A DNA stretch of 56,052 nucleotides from Natronolimnohabitans sp. A-GB9 (GCF_030848565.1 NZ_JAVDDV010000021.1:1-56052); one strand, 5' to 3'. Numbered from the stretch's first letter, positions 33,089 through 42,165 are shown. Made by a program: numbers and translations. The notes: generated by a model from the sequence alone, not told the origin.

Positions 33089-34264
33089 ATGAACCGGGTA
33101 CGGATCTGGACGGCGGCGATCTTCTGCTTCGTCTTCGCCGACGCGGTCGCGATGCAGGCCAGGGGACCGATCCTCACCAGTCTCGAGGCGAGTTTCGGAG
33201 TCTCCGAAGCCGCGCTGGGGCTGATCGCACCGGCCGGGACGGTCGGCTTCGTCGTCGCCGCGGTCGCAACCGGACTGCTCGCGGGTCGACTACGGTTCCG
33301 TCGGACGCTGCTGCTCGCCGTCGGCGGCGTCTGCGTCGCGCTCGTCCTGATGGCGAGTGCGCCGCTGTACGTTCTCTTCCTGCTCGCGCTGGTTGCACAG
33401 GGTGCCGCCGCGGGCGCCTTTCGCGGCCTCGATCGGGCCGTGTTGAGTCACCTGTTCACGACCCGGCGAGGGCGGGTGTTCAACGCCTACGCCCTCACGT
33501 GGGCCGTCGGCGCCGTCGTTGGACCGCAACTCGTCAACGTAGTGCTCGCCGTCGCCGACTGGCGGGCGGTTTTCGTCGTGATCGCGTTGCTGTTCCTCCC
33601 GACGGCTCTCGCAGCGGCCCGGACCGAGCTTCCGTCGATGTCGGCCGAGCGGTCACTCTCGAGCGACGCGTTCGGCGAACTGATCCAGCAGCCGGCCGTC
33701 GTCGGCGCGTCAGTAGGGATCCTCCTCACAGGCGCCGTTGAAGGGATCCTCTTTACGTGGTTGGCCTACTATGCAAGCGGGTTCTACGAGACGACGACAG
33801 CCAACCTCCTGTTGTCAGCGTACCTGCTGGCCTACGTTCCCGCCCGGGCCGGCTATACGGTCCTCGTCGGTCGCGTTCCCTATCTCGTGTTGTTGTTCGT
33901 CGCGACCGTGCCGACGATTCCAGCACTCGCAGTGGCGTTCTCCGGCGTCACCGGCCCCGCGCTGTTTCTCGCCGTCTTCGTCGCCGGTGCGGGGCTCTCC
34001 TGTGGCTTCCCGACGCTCTCGGCATACGCGGTCGACGCTGCGCCGGAGTATAGCGGCCCCCTCAACGCCCTGACAACCGGCGCGACCTACGCCGGAATCG
34101 CGATCGCGCCCGTCATCGTCGGCGTCCTCGCGGAGCTGTATGGCATCGAACGGGCGATGTGGCTTACGGTCGCGATCGCCGGGGCACTCCTCGCGACGAT
34201 CGGGACGACGTGGCTCTGGGCCGGAGCGACGGTGTCTCGAGCGGTGGGGACGACGGCCGAGTGA
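33089..34264 (+). CDS. MFS transporter
   Basis: A 391-residue integral membrane protein with about 12 hydrophobic helices. Short charged loops such as AGRLRFRRTLL (loop 2-3, the MFS GxLaDrxGrr position), FRGLDRAVLSHLFTTRRGRVFNAYALTWAVGAVVGP and a long central loop near residues 170-200 are seen. It belongs to the drug/sugar MFS group by layout; the substrate is unknown. ATG 33089 directly precedes the first helix. It converges with the AOR gene. Confidence 0.92.
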   Translation: MNRVRIWTAAIFCFVFADAVAMQARGPILTSLEASFGVSEAALGLIAPAGTVGFVVAAVATGLLAGRLRFRRTLLLAVGGVCVALVLMASAPLYVLFLLALVAQGAAAGAFRGLDRAVLSHLFTTRRGRVFNAYALTWAVGAVVGPQLVNVVLAVADWRAVFVVIALLFLPTALAAARTELPSMSAERSLSSDAFGELIQQPAVVGASVGILLTGAVEGILFTWLAYYASGFYETTTANLLLSAYLLAYVPARAGYTVLVGRVPYLVLLFVATVPTIPALAVAFSGVTGPALFLAVFVAGAGLSCGFPTLSAYAVDAAPEYSGPLNALTTGATYAGIAIAPVIVGVLAELYGIERAMWLTVAIAGALLATIGTTWLWAGATVSRAVGTTAE

Positions 34265-34300
34265 GAAGCAGACAGCGGTAACGCGTTACAGCAGTCCGTC

Positions 34301-35992
34301 TCAGTCGTCGGCCGGCGTGACGCCGACGTCCGGATCCTCGAGCGTCGCTTCCGGCACCGTCCCGTCGTCGTTCCAGCCGCGTTCGGCGTAGTACTCCTCG
34401 AGTCCGTCCTCGAAGTCCGGGATCTCGTAGGGGACGGCGTCGTCGTCACGGTCGAAGCCGCGCTGGTTGTTGAAGTGCCGTTCGAGCGAGACGACCATCG
34501 CGCCCAGTTCCTGTAGCTCCTCGTAGTCGGCGTCGAGCAGTTTCTCCAGACGGTCTGGGGTCACGAAGTCCCGCGAGAACTTACAGAGGACGGCGCTGTC
34601 TTTGATCGCGTTTACGTTCTCGAGTTCGATGATCTTCGGCGGTTTCCCCTCGAGTCCGTTCTTGTCGAAGGCGTCGTCGGCGTCGACCAGCGGGTACTCG
34701 TAGGGGTAGAACTCGGCGTACATGTGGTCGGCGCCGCGGTTCGACGTAGCGAAGGCCAGCCCCTGGCCGTTGAGCGCGCGACCGTCGTGGGCGGGGAACT
34801 CCATGCCTTTGACCGTCCAGTTGTCGACGCCGAGTTCGTCGTGGACGCGGTCGACCCCCTCAGCGAGCGTGTCGCCGACGCCCTCGCGGTAGGCGATCTT
34901 CTCGACGAGGTCGTGGATCAGGTCGGTGTTGCCGAACTCGTCTTCGCTCGCGAGGTAGGCCGCGACGACGTCGCCCGCCGAGATCGTGTCCAGGCCGTAC
35001 TCGTCACAGAGCTTGTTCGATTTCATCACGTCGACGATATCGTCGACGCCCGAGTTCGAACCGAAGGCCATCACCGTCTCGTACTCGGGGCCTTCGGTCT
35101 CGAGGCCCGACGCCTCGTCTCTGGTCGGTAGTTTGCAGGCGAAGGCACACGCCGAGCAGGTGCCTTTCTCGTATTTTTTCTCCTCGACTCGGTCGCCGCT
35201 GATCCCCTCGGCACCCTCGAAGGACAGTTCGGCGAAGTACCGCGTCGGCAACGCTTCGACTTCGTTTGCGTACTCGGTCATCGACGAGGTCCCCTGACGT
35301 TTCATGATGTGATCCGACTGGGCAGCCTCGCCGTGGATCTCCATCTGGAGCGGCGGGATCTCGACCTCGTGGGTCGAGTCGCCGTCGAAGGTGATCGCCT
35401 TGACGTTTTTCGAGCCGAGGACGGCTCCCAGTCCGCCGCGGCCAAAGGCACGCTCTTCGGAGGTCATGATCGAGGCAAAGCGGACCTGATTCTCTCCACC
35501 GGGTCCGATGACGACCGTATGCTCGGATTCGAGCCCGTGTTCGTCCGCGATGTACTCGCAGGTCTCGGGGACGGTCGCCGACTCGAGGTCCGGCACCGGC
35601 TCGAACTCGACGCCCTCGTCGGTGACGTGGACGATGACCAGTTCGTCGCTCGCGCCGGTGATCTCGACGGCGCTGTACCCGGTTCCGGTGAAGTTCCGCG
35701 AGAGGAAGCCGCCGGCGTTAGAGGAGAGCAGCCCGTCTGTCAACGGTGAGACGCCGGTCGCAGACATCCGGCCGGTAAAGCTCATCGTCGAATGTTGGAG
35801 CGGCCCCGTCGCGAAGTAGAGTCGATTCTCGGGTCCCAGCGGATCGGCATCGAAAGGAACCCGATCGTGGGCGAGTTTCGTCCCCAGTGCCCGGCCGCCG
35901 AGGAACGACTCGAGCACGTCGTCGATCGCCTCCGTTTCGACGGTCCGTTCTCCGACGTCGACCGAACACAGCGGTCCTCGTACGTGTTTCAT
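34301..35992 (-). CDS. Aldehyde ferredoxin oxidoreductase (tungsten enzyme)
   Basis: A 563-residue AOR-family protein that oxidises aldehydes to acids with a tungsten bis-pterin and a 4Fe-4S cluster, passing electrons to ferredoxin. N-domain: FLGGRALGTKL and PENRLYFATGPL. AGGFLSRNFTGTGYSAVEI and GPGGENQVRFASIMTSEERAFGRGGLGAVLGSKN are the cofactor contacts. CSACAFAC plus a distant Cys in VLCKFSRDF form the CxxCxxxC...C cluster site. ATG 35992 is natural. MoaB (6371-6955) would help build its cofactor. The aldehyde substrate is unknown. Confidence 0.95.
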   Translation of the reverse strand: MKHVRGPLCSVDVGERTVETEAIDDVLESFLGGRALGTKLAHDRVPFDADPLGPENRLYFATGPLQHSTMSFTGRMSATGVSPLTDGLLSSNAGGFLSRNFTGTGYSAVEITGASDELVIVHVTDEGVEFEPVPDLESATVPETCEYIADEHGLESEHTVVIGPGGENQVRFASIMTSEERAFGRGGLGAVLGSKNVKAITFDGDSTHEVEIPPLQMEIHGEAAQSDHIMKRQGTSSMTEYANEVEALPTRYFAELSFEGAEGISGDRVEEKKYEKGTCSACAFACKLPTRDEASGLETEGPEYETVMAFGSNSGVDDIVDVMKSNKLCDEYGLDTISAGDVVAAYLASEDEFGNTDLIHDLVEKIAYREGVGDTLAEGVDRVHDELGVDNWTVKGMEFPAHDGRALNGQGLAFATSNRGADHMYAEFYPYEYPLVDADDAFDKNGLEGKPPKIIELENVNAIKDSAVLCKFSRDFVTPDRLEKLLDADYEELQELGAMVVSLERHFNNQRGFDRDDDAVPYEIPDFEDGLEEYYAERGWNDDGTVPEATLEDPDVGVTPADD

Positions 35993-36062
35993 GCGACGTA
36001 GTGGCTTACGCGGGAGCAAAATGATACCGGTTTCTGTTATCAGCGTTACTGTTCAGTGTTGA

Positions 36063-36251
36063 TTACCGGAAGGACAGGACAGCGGCGTTCGTCGCCACCG
36101 TCTCGCCAGCATCGTGGTCGTCGGTATCCGCCTCCGTGGCCGACGTTCGTGAGCCTGGATCGTCGATCCGTACGTCGGCGTCGTCCGAACCCCCCGGTAT
36201 CGTGACCGCGTTCGCGACGGCGGCGATTGTGAACGCGGCGAGCGACGAGCG
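36063..36251 (-). other. Coding-like open frame continuing past an amber stop
   Basis: Directly after the TAG stop (36254-36252) of the next gene, the same frame stays open for about 62 codons to TAA at 36065-36063. Codon third positions are GC-rich and the translation is acidic at its end (TDDHDAGETVATNAAVLSFR), like haloarchaeal protein. It has no start codon of its own. It may be the tail of a longer ancestral protein or a chance open frame. Confidence 0.4.
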
Positions 36252-36524
36252 CTAGTCCGAGAGGTTCAGTTCCGGCACGTCCTCGTCCGGGAGGTGAGTT
36301 TCGGCGTCGAGGACGACCTCGAGGCGGTCGTCCTCGATCAGGCGGTCGATCTGGTCGTGGGTGAACCGACCGTCACACTCCTCGCCGACGAACGTCACGA
36401 ATCGCTCGGTGCGTTCGACGACGGTTGCAAGCGAGTTACCGGTTCGGTAGTAGTAGCGAACGGTCGTTCCGGGGAAGAGGGCATCGGCAGTCGTCGGGGC
36501 GTACTGCCAGCGGGGACAGACCAT
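36252..36524 (-). CDS. Conserved small haloarchaeal protein
   Basis: A 90-residue protein: YAPTTADALFPGTTVRYYYRTGNSLATVVERTERFVTFVGEECDGRFTHDQIDRLIEDDRLEVV. The beta-rich beginning followed by a helical end looks compact. ATG 36524 starts MVCPRWQYAP. Function unknown; I do not recognise a named family. The same frame continues past its amber stop (see 36063-36251). Confidence 0.7.
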   Translation of the reverse strand: MVCPRWQYAPTTADALFPGTTVRYYYRTGNSLATVVERTERFVTFVGEECDGRFTHDQIDRLIEDDRLEVVLDAETHLPDEDVPELNLSD

Positions 36525-36645
36525 ATCTGAGGACTTTCGAAGGGCGATATATCTCTTGTGGATGGGCGGAATCCGTCGACGAGCGAGTCCCGATAGACCG
36601 GCGGCGTAACGATCAACTGGACGGCGACCCAACTGGCGACCGACG

Positions 36646-36807
36646 ATGCTGGACCGCCTCGACGATCCCGAACCGGATCCGGTCGAATCGCTCCTCGAGG
36701 ACCCGATCGAGAAGACCGTCGAGAGCGGGGACCTCCTCGAGAACGTCCTCGAAGGCGAGGAACAACCCACCTCCTTCTCGAGTCGGTCCTCGAGCGACGA
36801 GGAGTAA
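36646..36807 (+). CDS. Small acidic protein
   Basis: A 53-residue highly acidic protein (MLDRLDDPEPDPVESLLEDP, then E-rich helix and SSRSSSDEE end). GC-rich codon third positions and acidic composition support expression. It is divergent from the 36252-36524 gene and converges with the acyl-CoA synthetase gene. No family recognised. Confidence 0.55.
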   Translation: MLDRLDDPEPDPVESLLEDPIEKTVESGDLLENVLEGEEQPTSFSSRSSSDEE

Positions 36808-36862
36808 CGCCGCCGACGGCGACTCGTTACACCAGCCCGTGTCGGAGACACCGTCGTCCGAG

Positions 36863-38857
36863 CTACGCGTCTGCGTACATCCGGTCGACACGGTCCTCGA
36901 ACTCGTCTAAGATCACCCGGCGTTTCTTCTTCATCGTCGGGGTCAGCATCTCGTTTTCCTCGGTGAACTCCCGCGGGACGAGTTCGAACCGCTTGATCCG
37001 CTCGTGTTTCTCGAAGTCCTCGTTGACCCGGTCGACCTCTTGCTGGACGTACTCACGGACGCGCTCGTCGTCGACCATCGCCTGTGGATCGTCGGGGAGG
37101 TCGATCCCCTCCTCCTCGGCCCACTCGCGGATGTGATCGGTGTTGGGAACGAGCAAGGCGCCGACGAACTTCTCGCCGTCACCGGTGACCATCGCCTGCT
37201 CGATGACCTCGCTCGCGGCGAAAGCGTCCTCTAGTGGGCCAGGCGCGACGTTCTTGCCCGTCGAGAGAACGATGATCTGTTTCACACGATCGCGGAACTC
37301 GAGGTAGCCGTCGGGCCGGTGGTGGACGATGTCGCCGGTGCGGAACCACTTTCCGTCGGATTCGTCGTTTGGCTCCTCGGTCGTCTCGCTTCCGGGGACG
37401 GTTTCGGTAAAGGCCCCTTGGGTCGCGCCCGGCCGGTTCCAGTAGCCGTCGGTGACGTTCGGTCCCCTGACGAGCAGTTCGCCGACCTCGCCAGGGTCGT
37501 CCCCGAAGGTGTCTCTGTCGCCGACGGTCTCGTCGATCTCGACGTCGACGCCGACCAGCGGCGGGCCGATAGTGCCGATCTTGACGTCCTCGGGCGGATT
37601 GACCGTGACGACCGGGGCGGTCTCGGTGAGGCCGTACCCCTCGTGGATCGGCAGCCCCATCGCGTGATAGAGACGACAGAGCTCCGGCGAGAGACTTCCG
37701 CCGCCACTGATCAGCAGTTCGATCTCGCCGCCCAGCGCCTCGCGAACCGTCGAGAAGACCAGTTTGTCGGCCAGTGCCTGCTTTGCCTTCAGAGCCGGTC
37801 CGGGCGAGTCGGTCCGCTGGTACTCGACGCCGACGTCGGTCGCCCACTCGAATATCCGCCGTTTCGCGTCGGATTCGCTCGCTTGCTCGCGGATCGTGTC
37901 GTAGATCTTCTCGTAGACCCGCGGGACGCTGGTCGCGGCCGTCGGCTGGACGGCAGCGAAGTCCTCCTTGAGCGTGTCCGGCGTCTCCGCGTACGCGACG
38001 CAGGCGCCACTTGCGAACATCACGAAGTGGCCGGCGGTCCGCTCGAAGACGTGAGCCAGCGGCAGATACGACACCGTCTGTGTCTCCTCGTCGAGGGCCG
38101 GCGTCCCCTCGGGTTTGTCCGCCCGCGGTGCGAACCGTCGCCGGATTCCGTTGACGTTCGACCGAAAGTTCCAGTGGGTGAGCTGGACGCCCTTGGGCCG
38201 GCCCGTCGTTCCGCTCGTGTAGATCAGACTCGCAAGATCGTCGCGTTCGACCGCGTCGAGTCGCGCCTCGTAGGCCTCGAGATCGAAGACGTCCTCGCCG
38301 CGGTCGTAGACCTCGTCTAGCGTGTAGATATCGTCGCGGTCGTCGTACCCCTCGAGTTCGTCCATCGAGACGATGAACTCGAGGTCGAGTTCGTCCTCGA
38401 CCTCGAGGACCCGTTCGAGGAGATCGTCGTTCTCGACGACGACGGCCGAGGCATCGGGATCGTCGAGCAGGTACTCGACCTGGCTCGGCGAGGAGCTCGT
38501 ATAGACCGTCGTAACGACGGCGCCGGCGGCGAGCAAGGCGAAGTCACACTGGGCCCACTCCATGCGGGTGTTGGCGAAGATCCCGACGCGATCCCCGTGT
38601 TCGATGCCGAGCTCGTGAAAGCCCGTCGAGAGCGTTCGAACGATGTCGCGCATCTCGAGGTACGAGATCGGGCGAAAGTCGCCGGGTGCTGCGGACGGTA
38701 ACACAGAATCGGTCAGCGCCCGGTCGTAGACGCCGCCTTTGTACCGTTGGGCTGGACGGTTGGCGTTCCGTTCGACGGACGCTTCGAACAGTCGTCCGAG
38801 CGTCGTCTCCCCGATCACCTCGTCCTCGTACTCTCGTTCGGCCTCCAGCCAGTCCAT
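36863..38857 (-). CDS. Long-chain fatty acid-CoA ligase (AMP-forming)
   Basis: A 664-residue adenylate-forming enzyme that activates fatty acids to acyl-CoA via acyl-AMP. Motifs: SLIYTSGTTGRPKGVQLTHWN (P-loop-like AMP binding, about residues 210-230), EGYGLTETAPV (A5), WFRTGDIVHHRPDGYLEFRDR and KQIIVLSTGKNVAP (A8-A10), with a C-terminal lid and a basic KKKRR end. It is the eukaryotic/FadD15-like length class. With the thiolase at 31081 it may serve fatty acid breakdown. ATG 38857 is natural. Confidence 0.95.
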   Translation of the reverse strand: MDWLEAEREYEDEVIGETTLGRLFEASVERNANRPAQRYKGGVYDRALTDSVLPSAAPGDFRPISYLEMRDIVRTLSTGFHELGIEHGDRVGIFANTRMEWAQCDFALLAAGAVVTTVYTSSSPSQVEYLLDDPDASAVVVENDDLLERVLEVEDELDLEFIVSMDELEGYDDRDDIYTLDEVYDRGEDVFDLEAYEARLDAVERDDLASLIYTSGTTGRPKGVQLTHWNFRSNVNGIRRRFAPRADKPEGTPALDEETQTVSYLPLAHVFERTAGHFVMFASGACVAYAETPDTLKEDFAAVQPTAATSVPRVYEKIYDTIREQASESDAKRRIFEWATDVGVEYQRTDSPGPALKAKQALADKLVFSTVREALGGEIELLISGGGSLSPELCRLYHAMGLPIHEGYGLTETAPVVTVNPPEDVKIGTIGPPLVGVDVEIDETVGDRDTFGDDPGEVGELLVRGPNVTDGYWNRPGATQGAFTETVPGSETTEEPNDESDGKWFRTGDIVHHRPDGYLEFRDRVKQIIVLSTGKNVAPGPLEDAFAASEVIEQAMVTGDGEKFVGALLVPNTDHIREWAEEEGIDLPDDPQAMVDDERVREYVQQEVDRVNEDFEKHERIKRFELVPREFTEENEMLTPTMKKKRRVILDEFEDRVDRMYADA

Positions 38858-39071
38858 ATACGCGTGATAACACCTCCCGTGCGATAAAACGTATTGAAAC
38901 TGCAGTTCGTACCGTCAGCGAGGGGGTAGAGAACGGGAAATCCCGATAGAGACGCCAGTAACCACTCTCTCGAGAGGTTAGGAAAAACTCTACGAGAGTT
39001 TTCGGATTGAAAGGATACACGCTCGACCCGGCCACCGATTGCGCCGAGAACTCGGTATGGCAGATCGTGGT

Positions 39072-39181
39072 ATACTGCCGGACAGAACGATTCACCGATC
39101 GGTCGTGCGACTGCGGCCGTCCCAACGGGTGACGGCTGCGAGTTCGCGACCGACGTGTTACTGACTGCTGTCCGGCAGTAT
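39072..39181. repeat. Family B palindromic repeat, copy B3 (long form)
   Basis: 110 bp from ATACTGCCGGACAG to CTGTCCGGCAGTAT, a perfect 14-bp terminal inverted repeat. Interior almost identical to B4. On the minus strand its first A is the last base of the TAA stop of the MBL hydrolase gene. Confidence 0.87.
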
Positions 39182-40107
39182 TACTCTCGCTGATCGAGGT
39201 AGCCGAGTACGCCCCGCGTGTTCAACACTGCCTCGGCACTGGCCTTTCGCTCGCCCCAGACGTCGGCTAGTTCGGCCGTATCGGCGAAGTACTCCATGAC
39301 GGCCTCGTCGTCCTCGAGTTCCGCGCGTTTCGACTCGACGGCGTCGACCCACTCCTGGAGGGTGGCCGTGTACGCCTCGAGTGCGGCGTCGGCGTCGTCA
39401 CCGACCGCACGCGGTCCGAAGTGCGTATAGAGAAAGACGTCGGGATCGATCGCTTTGAGGGCCTCGACGTCCTCGAGACACTGCTCGAGGTCGAAGTCGG
39501 AAGGCGGCGAGGTCGGTCGGATCGTCTCGACCTCGGGCACCCAGATCCCCGCGGCGTCGCCGACGAAGACCGCGTCGTTCGTGGGATCCTCGAAGACGAC
39601 CTGGTGGAAAGCATGCCCCGGCGCTGCGTGAACGCGCAGTTCGTGGTCGCCGAGGTCGATGACGTCGCCGTCCTCGAGCTCGACGATCCGCTCCTCGGAC
39701 AGTGGCTTCGGCTCGGTGTAATACTCCCACTGCTTGCCGACGGCAGCTTTCGTCCCCTCGACGAGTCGTTCGGGATCGACGAGCAGACTCGAGCCGGACG
39801 CGGGAACGTAGACATCGGCGTTCGGACACGCCTCGGCGAGGAAGCCGGCACCGCCCGCGTGGTCGAGGTGGATGTGCGTGACGGCGATGACGGCGAGTTC
39901 CTCGCGCTCGATACCGAGTTCGTCGAGGGCCTCGAGGATTAGCTCGTAGTTGGTGCCGATGCCCGTTTCGACGACGGCAGGGCGCTCGTCGTCGAGGATG
40001 TAGGCAGCCCCGTACTCCTCAGTATCGTACATTCCCGTATCGAGACAGTAACAGTCCGTACAGTCACCCGCCGTTACCTCGAAGACGTCACCGATGTCAG
40101 GTCCCAT
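39181..40107 (-). CDS. MBL-fold metallo-hydrolase
   Basis: A 308-residue metallo-beta-lactamase-fold enzyme. Metal motifs: VTHIHLDHAGG (HxHxDH) near residue 77, AAPGHAFHQVVF (third His), AVFVGDAAG (bridging Asp) and FLYTHFGPR (last His). The C-terminal 80 residues are helical. It is close to glyoxalase II-like or quorum-lactonase-like hydrolases, but the substrate is unknown. Its stop is overlapped by repeat B3. ATG 40107 is natural. Confidence 0.93.
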   Translation of the reverse strand: MGPDIGDVFEVTAGDCTDCYCLDTGMYDTEEYGAAYILDDERPAVVETGIGTNYELILEALDELGIEREELAVIAVTHIHLDHAGGAGFLAEACPNADVYVPASGSSLLVDPERLVEGTKAAVGKQWEYYTEPKPLSEERIVELEDGDVIDLGDHELRVHAAPGHAFHQVVFEDPTNDAVFVGDAAGIWVPEVETIRPTSPPSDFDLEQCLEDVEALKAIDPDVFLYTHFGPRAVGDDADAALEAYTATLQEWVDAVESKRAELEDDEAVMEYFADTAELADVWGERKASAEAVLNTRGVLGYLDQRE

Positions 40108-40190
40108 ACCGGTATCCCGTCAGCGGACGAGATAAAAGCTGGCTTCGCGGTCGAATCGTCGGTCGGTCGACACCTGATCGGTGGACGATC

Positions 40191-40216
40191 ATACGGACTG
40201 CTGTCCCGATGTATCA
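40191..40216. repeat. Internally deleted family A repeat at the CDF stop (A7)
   Basis: ATACGGACTGCTGTCCCGAT (the left 20 bases of A1) is followed directly by GTAT and the stop codon complement. The interior is missing. On the minus strand TGA of the CDF gene shares its A with the start of ATAC. Confidence 0.65.
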
Positions 40217-41113
40217 CTCGTCGACGCAGTCTTTCCACTCGCCGATTCCCGACGGATCGAGATGGACGTGAGCGTCGCCGACGTCCTCGACGTTGCGCAG
40301 CCGATCGACCAGTTCGGACTCGACGTCGTGGGCCCGCCGGAACGGGAGCTCGCCGTCGACCTCGACGTGGACTTCGACCTCGAGGACGGGTCCGTCGTAG
40401 AAGACGGTCAGATCGTGGACGCCCTGGACTTCGGGGTGGTCACGCAGGGCCTCGGTGATCTCCGCACGCTGTTCGGGCGTGGCGGCGGCGCCGATGAGAT
40501 AGTCGACGTTCTCGCGGCTGATCTCGACGCCCTGGTAGACGACCAGCAGGCTCACCAGTGCGCCGGCGATCGGATCGAGCAAGGGCTGACCGAGCAACAC
40601 GCCGACAATACCGACGGCGGCGGCAATCGTCGTGTAGATGTCGTTTAGGCAGTCGACCGCGAGCGCCTCGAGTGCGGTCGAGCCGAGGTCGGCATTGACG
40701 TACTCGGTGTAGCGATAGACGAGATACATATCGACCATTGCAAACGCCAGCGCCGCGAGCAAGAGGGGGTTCGCCGCGGGTGGATCGAGGACGAGCAGCC
40801 CCTGGACGGACTCGTACAGCAGCGACAGCCCGAGCACGGCGAGGACGGCCCCGACGAACAGCGCCGTCAGGGGTTCGATCCGGTCGTGGCCGTGCGGGTG
40901 GGTGTCGTCGGGTTCGTCGTAGGCAGTCTTCCCCCAGACGAGAACGACGATGCTCGAGATCAAGTCCGCGACGGAGTGGGCCGCGTCCGCGAGCAAGGCG
41001 ACGCTGCCGAAGGCCAGGCCCGCAGCGCCCTCGACGACGATCTTTGCGGCGTTGCCGAGGACGTTCACCCACGCTGCCCGCGCGAATCCGGTCCTCCCGT
41101 CGCGGTCGACCAT
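40214..41113 (-). CDS. Cation diffusion facilitator family transporter
   Basis: A 299-residue CDF/ZnT-type metal exporter that swaps divalent cations (Zn, Fe, Mn or Co) for protons. Helix 2 holds LLADAAHSVADLISS (DxxxHxxxD-like metal site). The loop THPHGHDRIEPL is the His-rich signature, helix 5 has LEALAVDCLNDIYTT, and the C-terminal cytoplasmic domain (VQGVHDLTVFYDGPVLEVEVHVEVDGELPFRRAH...HVHLDPSG) is typical. ATG 41113 is chosen; an earlier in-frame start adds 21 basic residues. The metal is unknown. Confidence 0.94.
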   Translation of the reverse strand: MVDRDGRTGFARAAWVNVLGNAAKIVVEGAAGLAFGSVALLADAAHSVADLISSIVVLVWGKTAYDEPDDTHPHGHDRIEPLTALFVGAVLAVLGLSLLYESVQGLLVLDPPAANPLLLAALAFAMVDMYLVYRYTEYVNADLGSTALEALAVDCLNDIYTTIAAAVGIVGVLLGQPLLDPIAGALVSLLVVYQGVEISRENVDYLIGAAATPEQRAEITEALRDHPEVQGVHDLTVFYDGPVLEVEVHVEVDGELPFRRAHDVESELVDRLRNVEDVGDAHVHLDPSGIGEWKDCVDE

Positions 41114-41206
41114 ACCCTCGTTTAGAGAGAGTCTAAACTTGGGTCTTTTCCTTCCTCTGTCGGCCAGACACCGCACGGGCTCGACGTCGTGGGACGGTGG
41201 TGACTC

Positions 41207-41223
41207 GTGCTGTTCGACAGTAT
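41207..41223. repeat. Half end of a family B repeat
   Basis: GTGCTGTTCGACAGTAT matches one arm of family B with two changes. It is followed by TACTACA; the AT-rich junction could double as the promoter of the fluoride operon 60 bp downstream. Confidence 0.5.
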
Positions 41224-41284
41224 TACTACAGCGCGTCGACGACCGGAACGCTCATGGATTCGGTGTGAGAATCCCGCGGTAACC

Positions 41285-41351
41285 GGGCGATGGGGCCCGC
41301 CCGACCCAACCGCCGCGCTCGCGCGACCTCGTGGGCGGCTGACGGTCCCTG
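41285..41351 (+). ncRNA. Fluoride riboswitch (crcB motif)
   Basis: GGGCGATGGGGCCCGCCC (41285-41302) is nearly identical to the P1/J region of bacterial fluoride riboswitches. Then come AACCGCC, a variable GC-rich P3 loop, and GGCGGCTGACGG. P3 pairs CCGCC with GGCGG. The GGGGCC after GAUG can form the required pseudoknot with GGUCCC at 41344-41349. It ends 14 bp before the ATG of the first crcB gene, so it probably controls translation: fluoride binding would expose or stabilise expression of the exporter. Confidence 0.88.
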
Positions 41352-41365
41352 TTTACCAGTCAGCT

Positions 41366-41779
41366 ATGGCAACCGACCACCCACTCGTCCGACTCGAGAC
41401 GCTCGCACTGATCGGCATCGGCGGCTTCGCCGGCGCGAACCTCCGATACTTCGCCCTCGGGCTGTTCTCCGACGTCGGGGCTGTCTTCCTCGTCAACGTC
41501 CTCGGCAGTCTCGTTCTCGGCTTTTTCGTTTACGAGGCCGACTACACGGGACTCGTCACTCGAGAGTCACGGATCGTCTTCACGACCGGCTTTCTCTCGT
41601 CGCTGACGACCTACAGTACGTTTGCGGTACAGAGCGCGTTGGCTGGCGGCCCGCTGTCGTTCGTCGCTATCGTCGCCGGCAACTACGGAATCGGGTTTCT
41701 CGGCGTCCTCGGCGGCCGCGAACTCGCTCGTCGCGTCAGCGACGGCACCACATCCGCCACGGGAGGTGAGACGGCATGA
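41366..41779 (+). CDS. crcB: Fluoride channel CrcB/Fluc, subunit 1
   Basis: A 137-residue four-helix membrane protein. GIGGFAGANLRYFALGLF (helix 1), FLVNVLGSLVLGFFVY (the N of the fluoride path) and FTTGFLSSLTTYSTFAVQ (helix 3 with the conserved GF.S..TTFSTF pattern) are diagnostic. It exports fluoride passively. It lies 14 bp after a fluoride riboswitch, and its stop overlaps the start of a second crcB (ATGA). In such pairs the two products form a heterodimer with antiparallel subunits. ATG 41366 starts just before the first helix. Confidence 0.95.
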   Translation: MATDHPLVRLETLALIGIGGFAGANLRYFALGLFSDVGAVFLVNVLGSLVLGFFVYEADYTGLVTRESRIVFTTGFLSSLTTYSTFAVQSALAGGPLSFVAIVAGNYGIGFLGVLGGRELARRVSDGTTSATGGETA

Positions 41780-42165
41780 CCCTCTCGAGTGTCGTCGGTC
41801 TGCTCACGTTCGACCCCGAACCCGCCCACGTCGTCGGCACCGGCGGTGCGATCGGCGCGATCCTCCGTCACTGGGTGTATCTCACGCTCTCGAGCGAGCG
41901 GTTCCCGTGGCCGACACTGACCGTTAACGTCCTCGGTAGTTTCGTCTTCGGACTGCTCACCTTCCTCGGTGCGGACGGTTCGACGCTCCAACTCGTCGGA
42001 ATCGGTATCTGTGGTGCGTTTACGACGTTCTCGTCGTTCTCCGTCGAGACCATCCAGATCTACGAACGTGGCGACCGCTTTCTGGCCGTCGCAAACGCCG
42101 CCGGCAACCTCGTGCTCTCGCTTTCGGCGATCGGTCTCGCGTGGGCCGTCGTGGCGATCGCCTAA
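41776..42165 (+). CDS. crcB: Fluoride channel CrcB/Fluc, subunit 2
   Basis: A 129-residue partner of the preceding gene: GTGGAIGAILRHWVYLTL, PWPTLTVNVLGSFVFGLLTF and GICGAFTTFSSFSVETIQI are the three CrcB signatures. It begins within the stop of subunit 1 (ATGA overlap), giving near-equal synthesis for a dual-topology heterodimer. Controlled by the same riboswitch. Its stop overlaps that of the converging UspA gene by two bases. Confidence 0.95.
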   Translation: MTLSSVVGLLTFDPEPAHVVGTGGAIGAILRHWVYLTLSSERFPWPTLTVNVLGSFVFGLLTFLGADGSTLQLVGIGICGAFTTFSSFSVETIQIYERGDRFLAVANAAGNLVLSLSAIGLAWAVVAIA

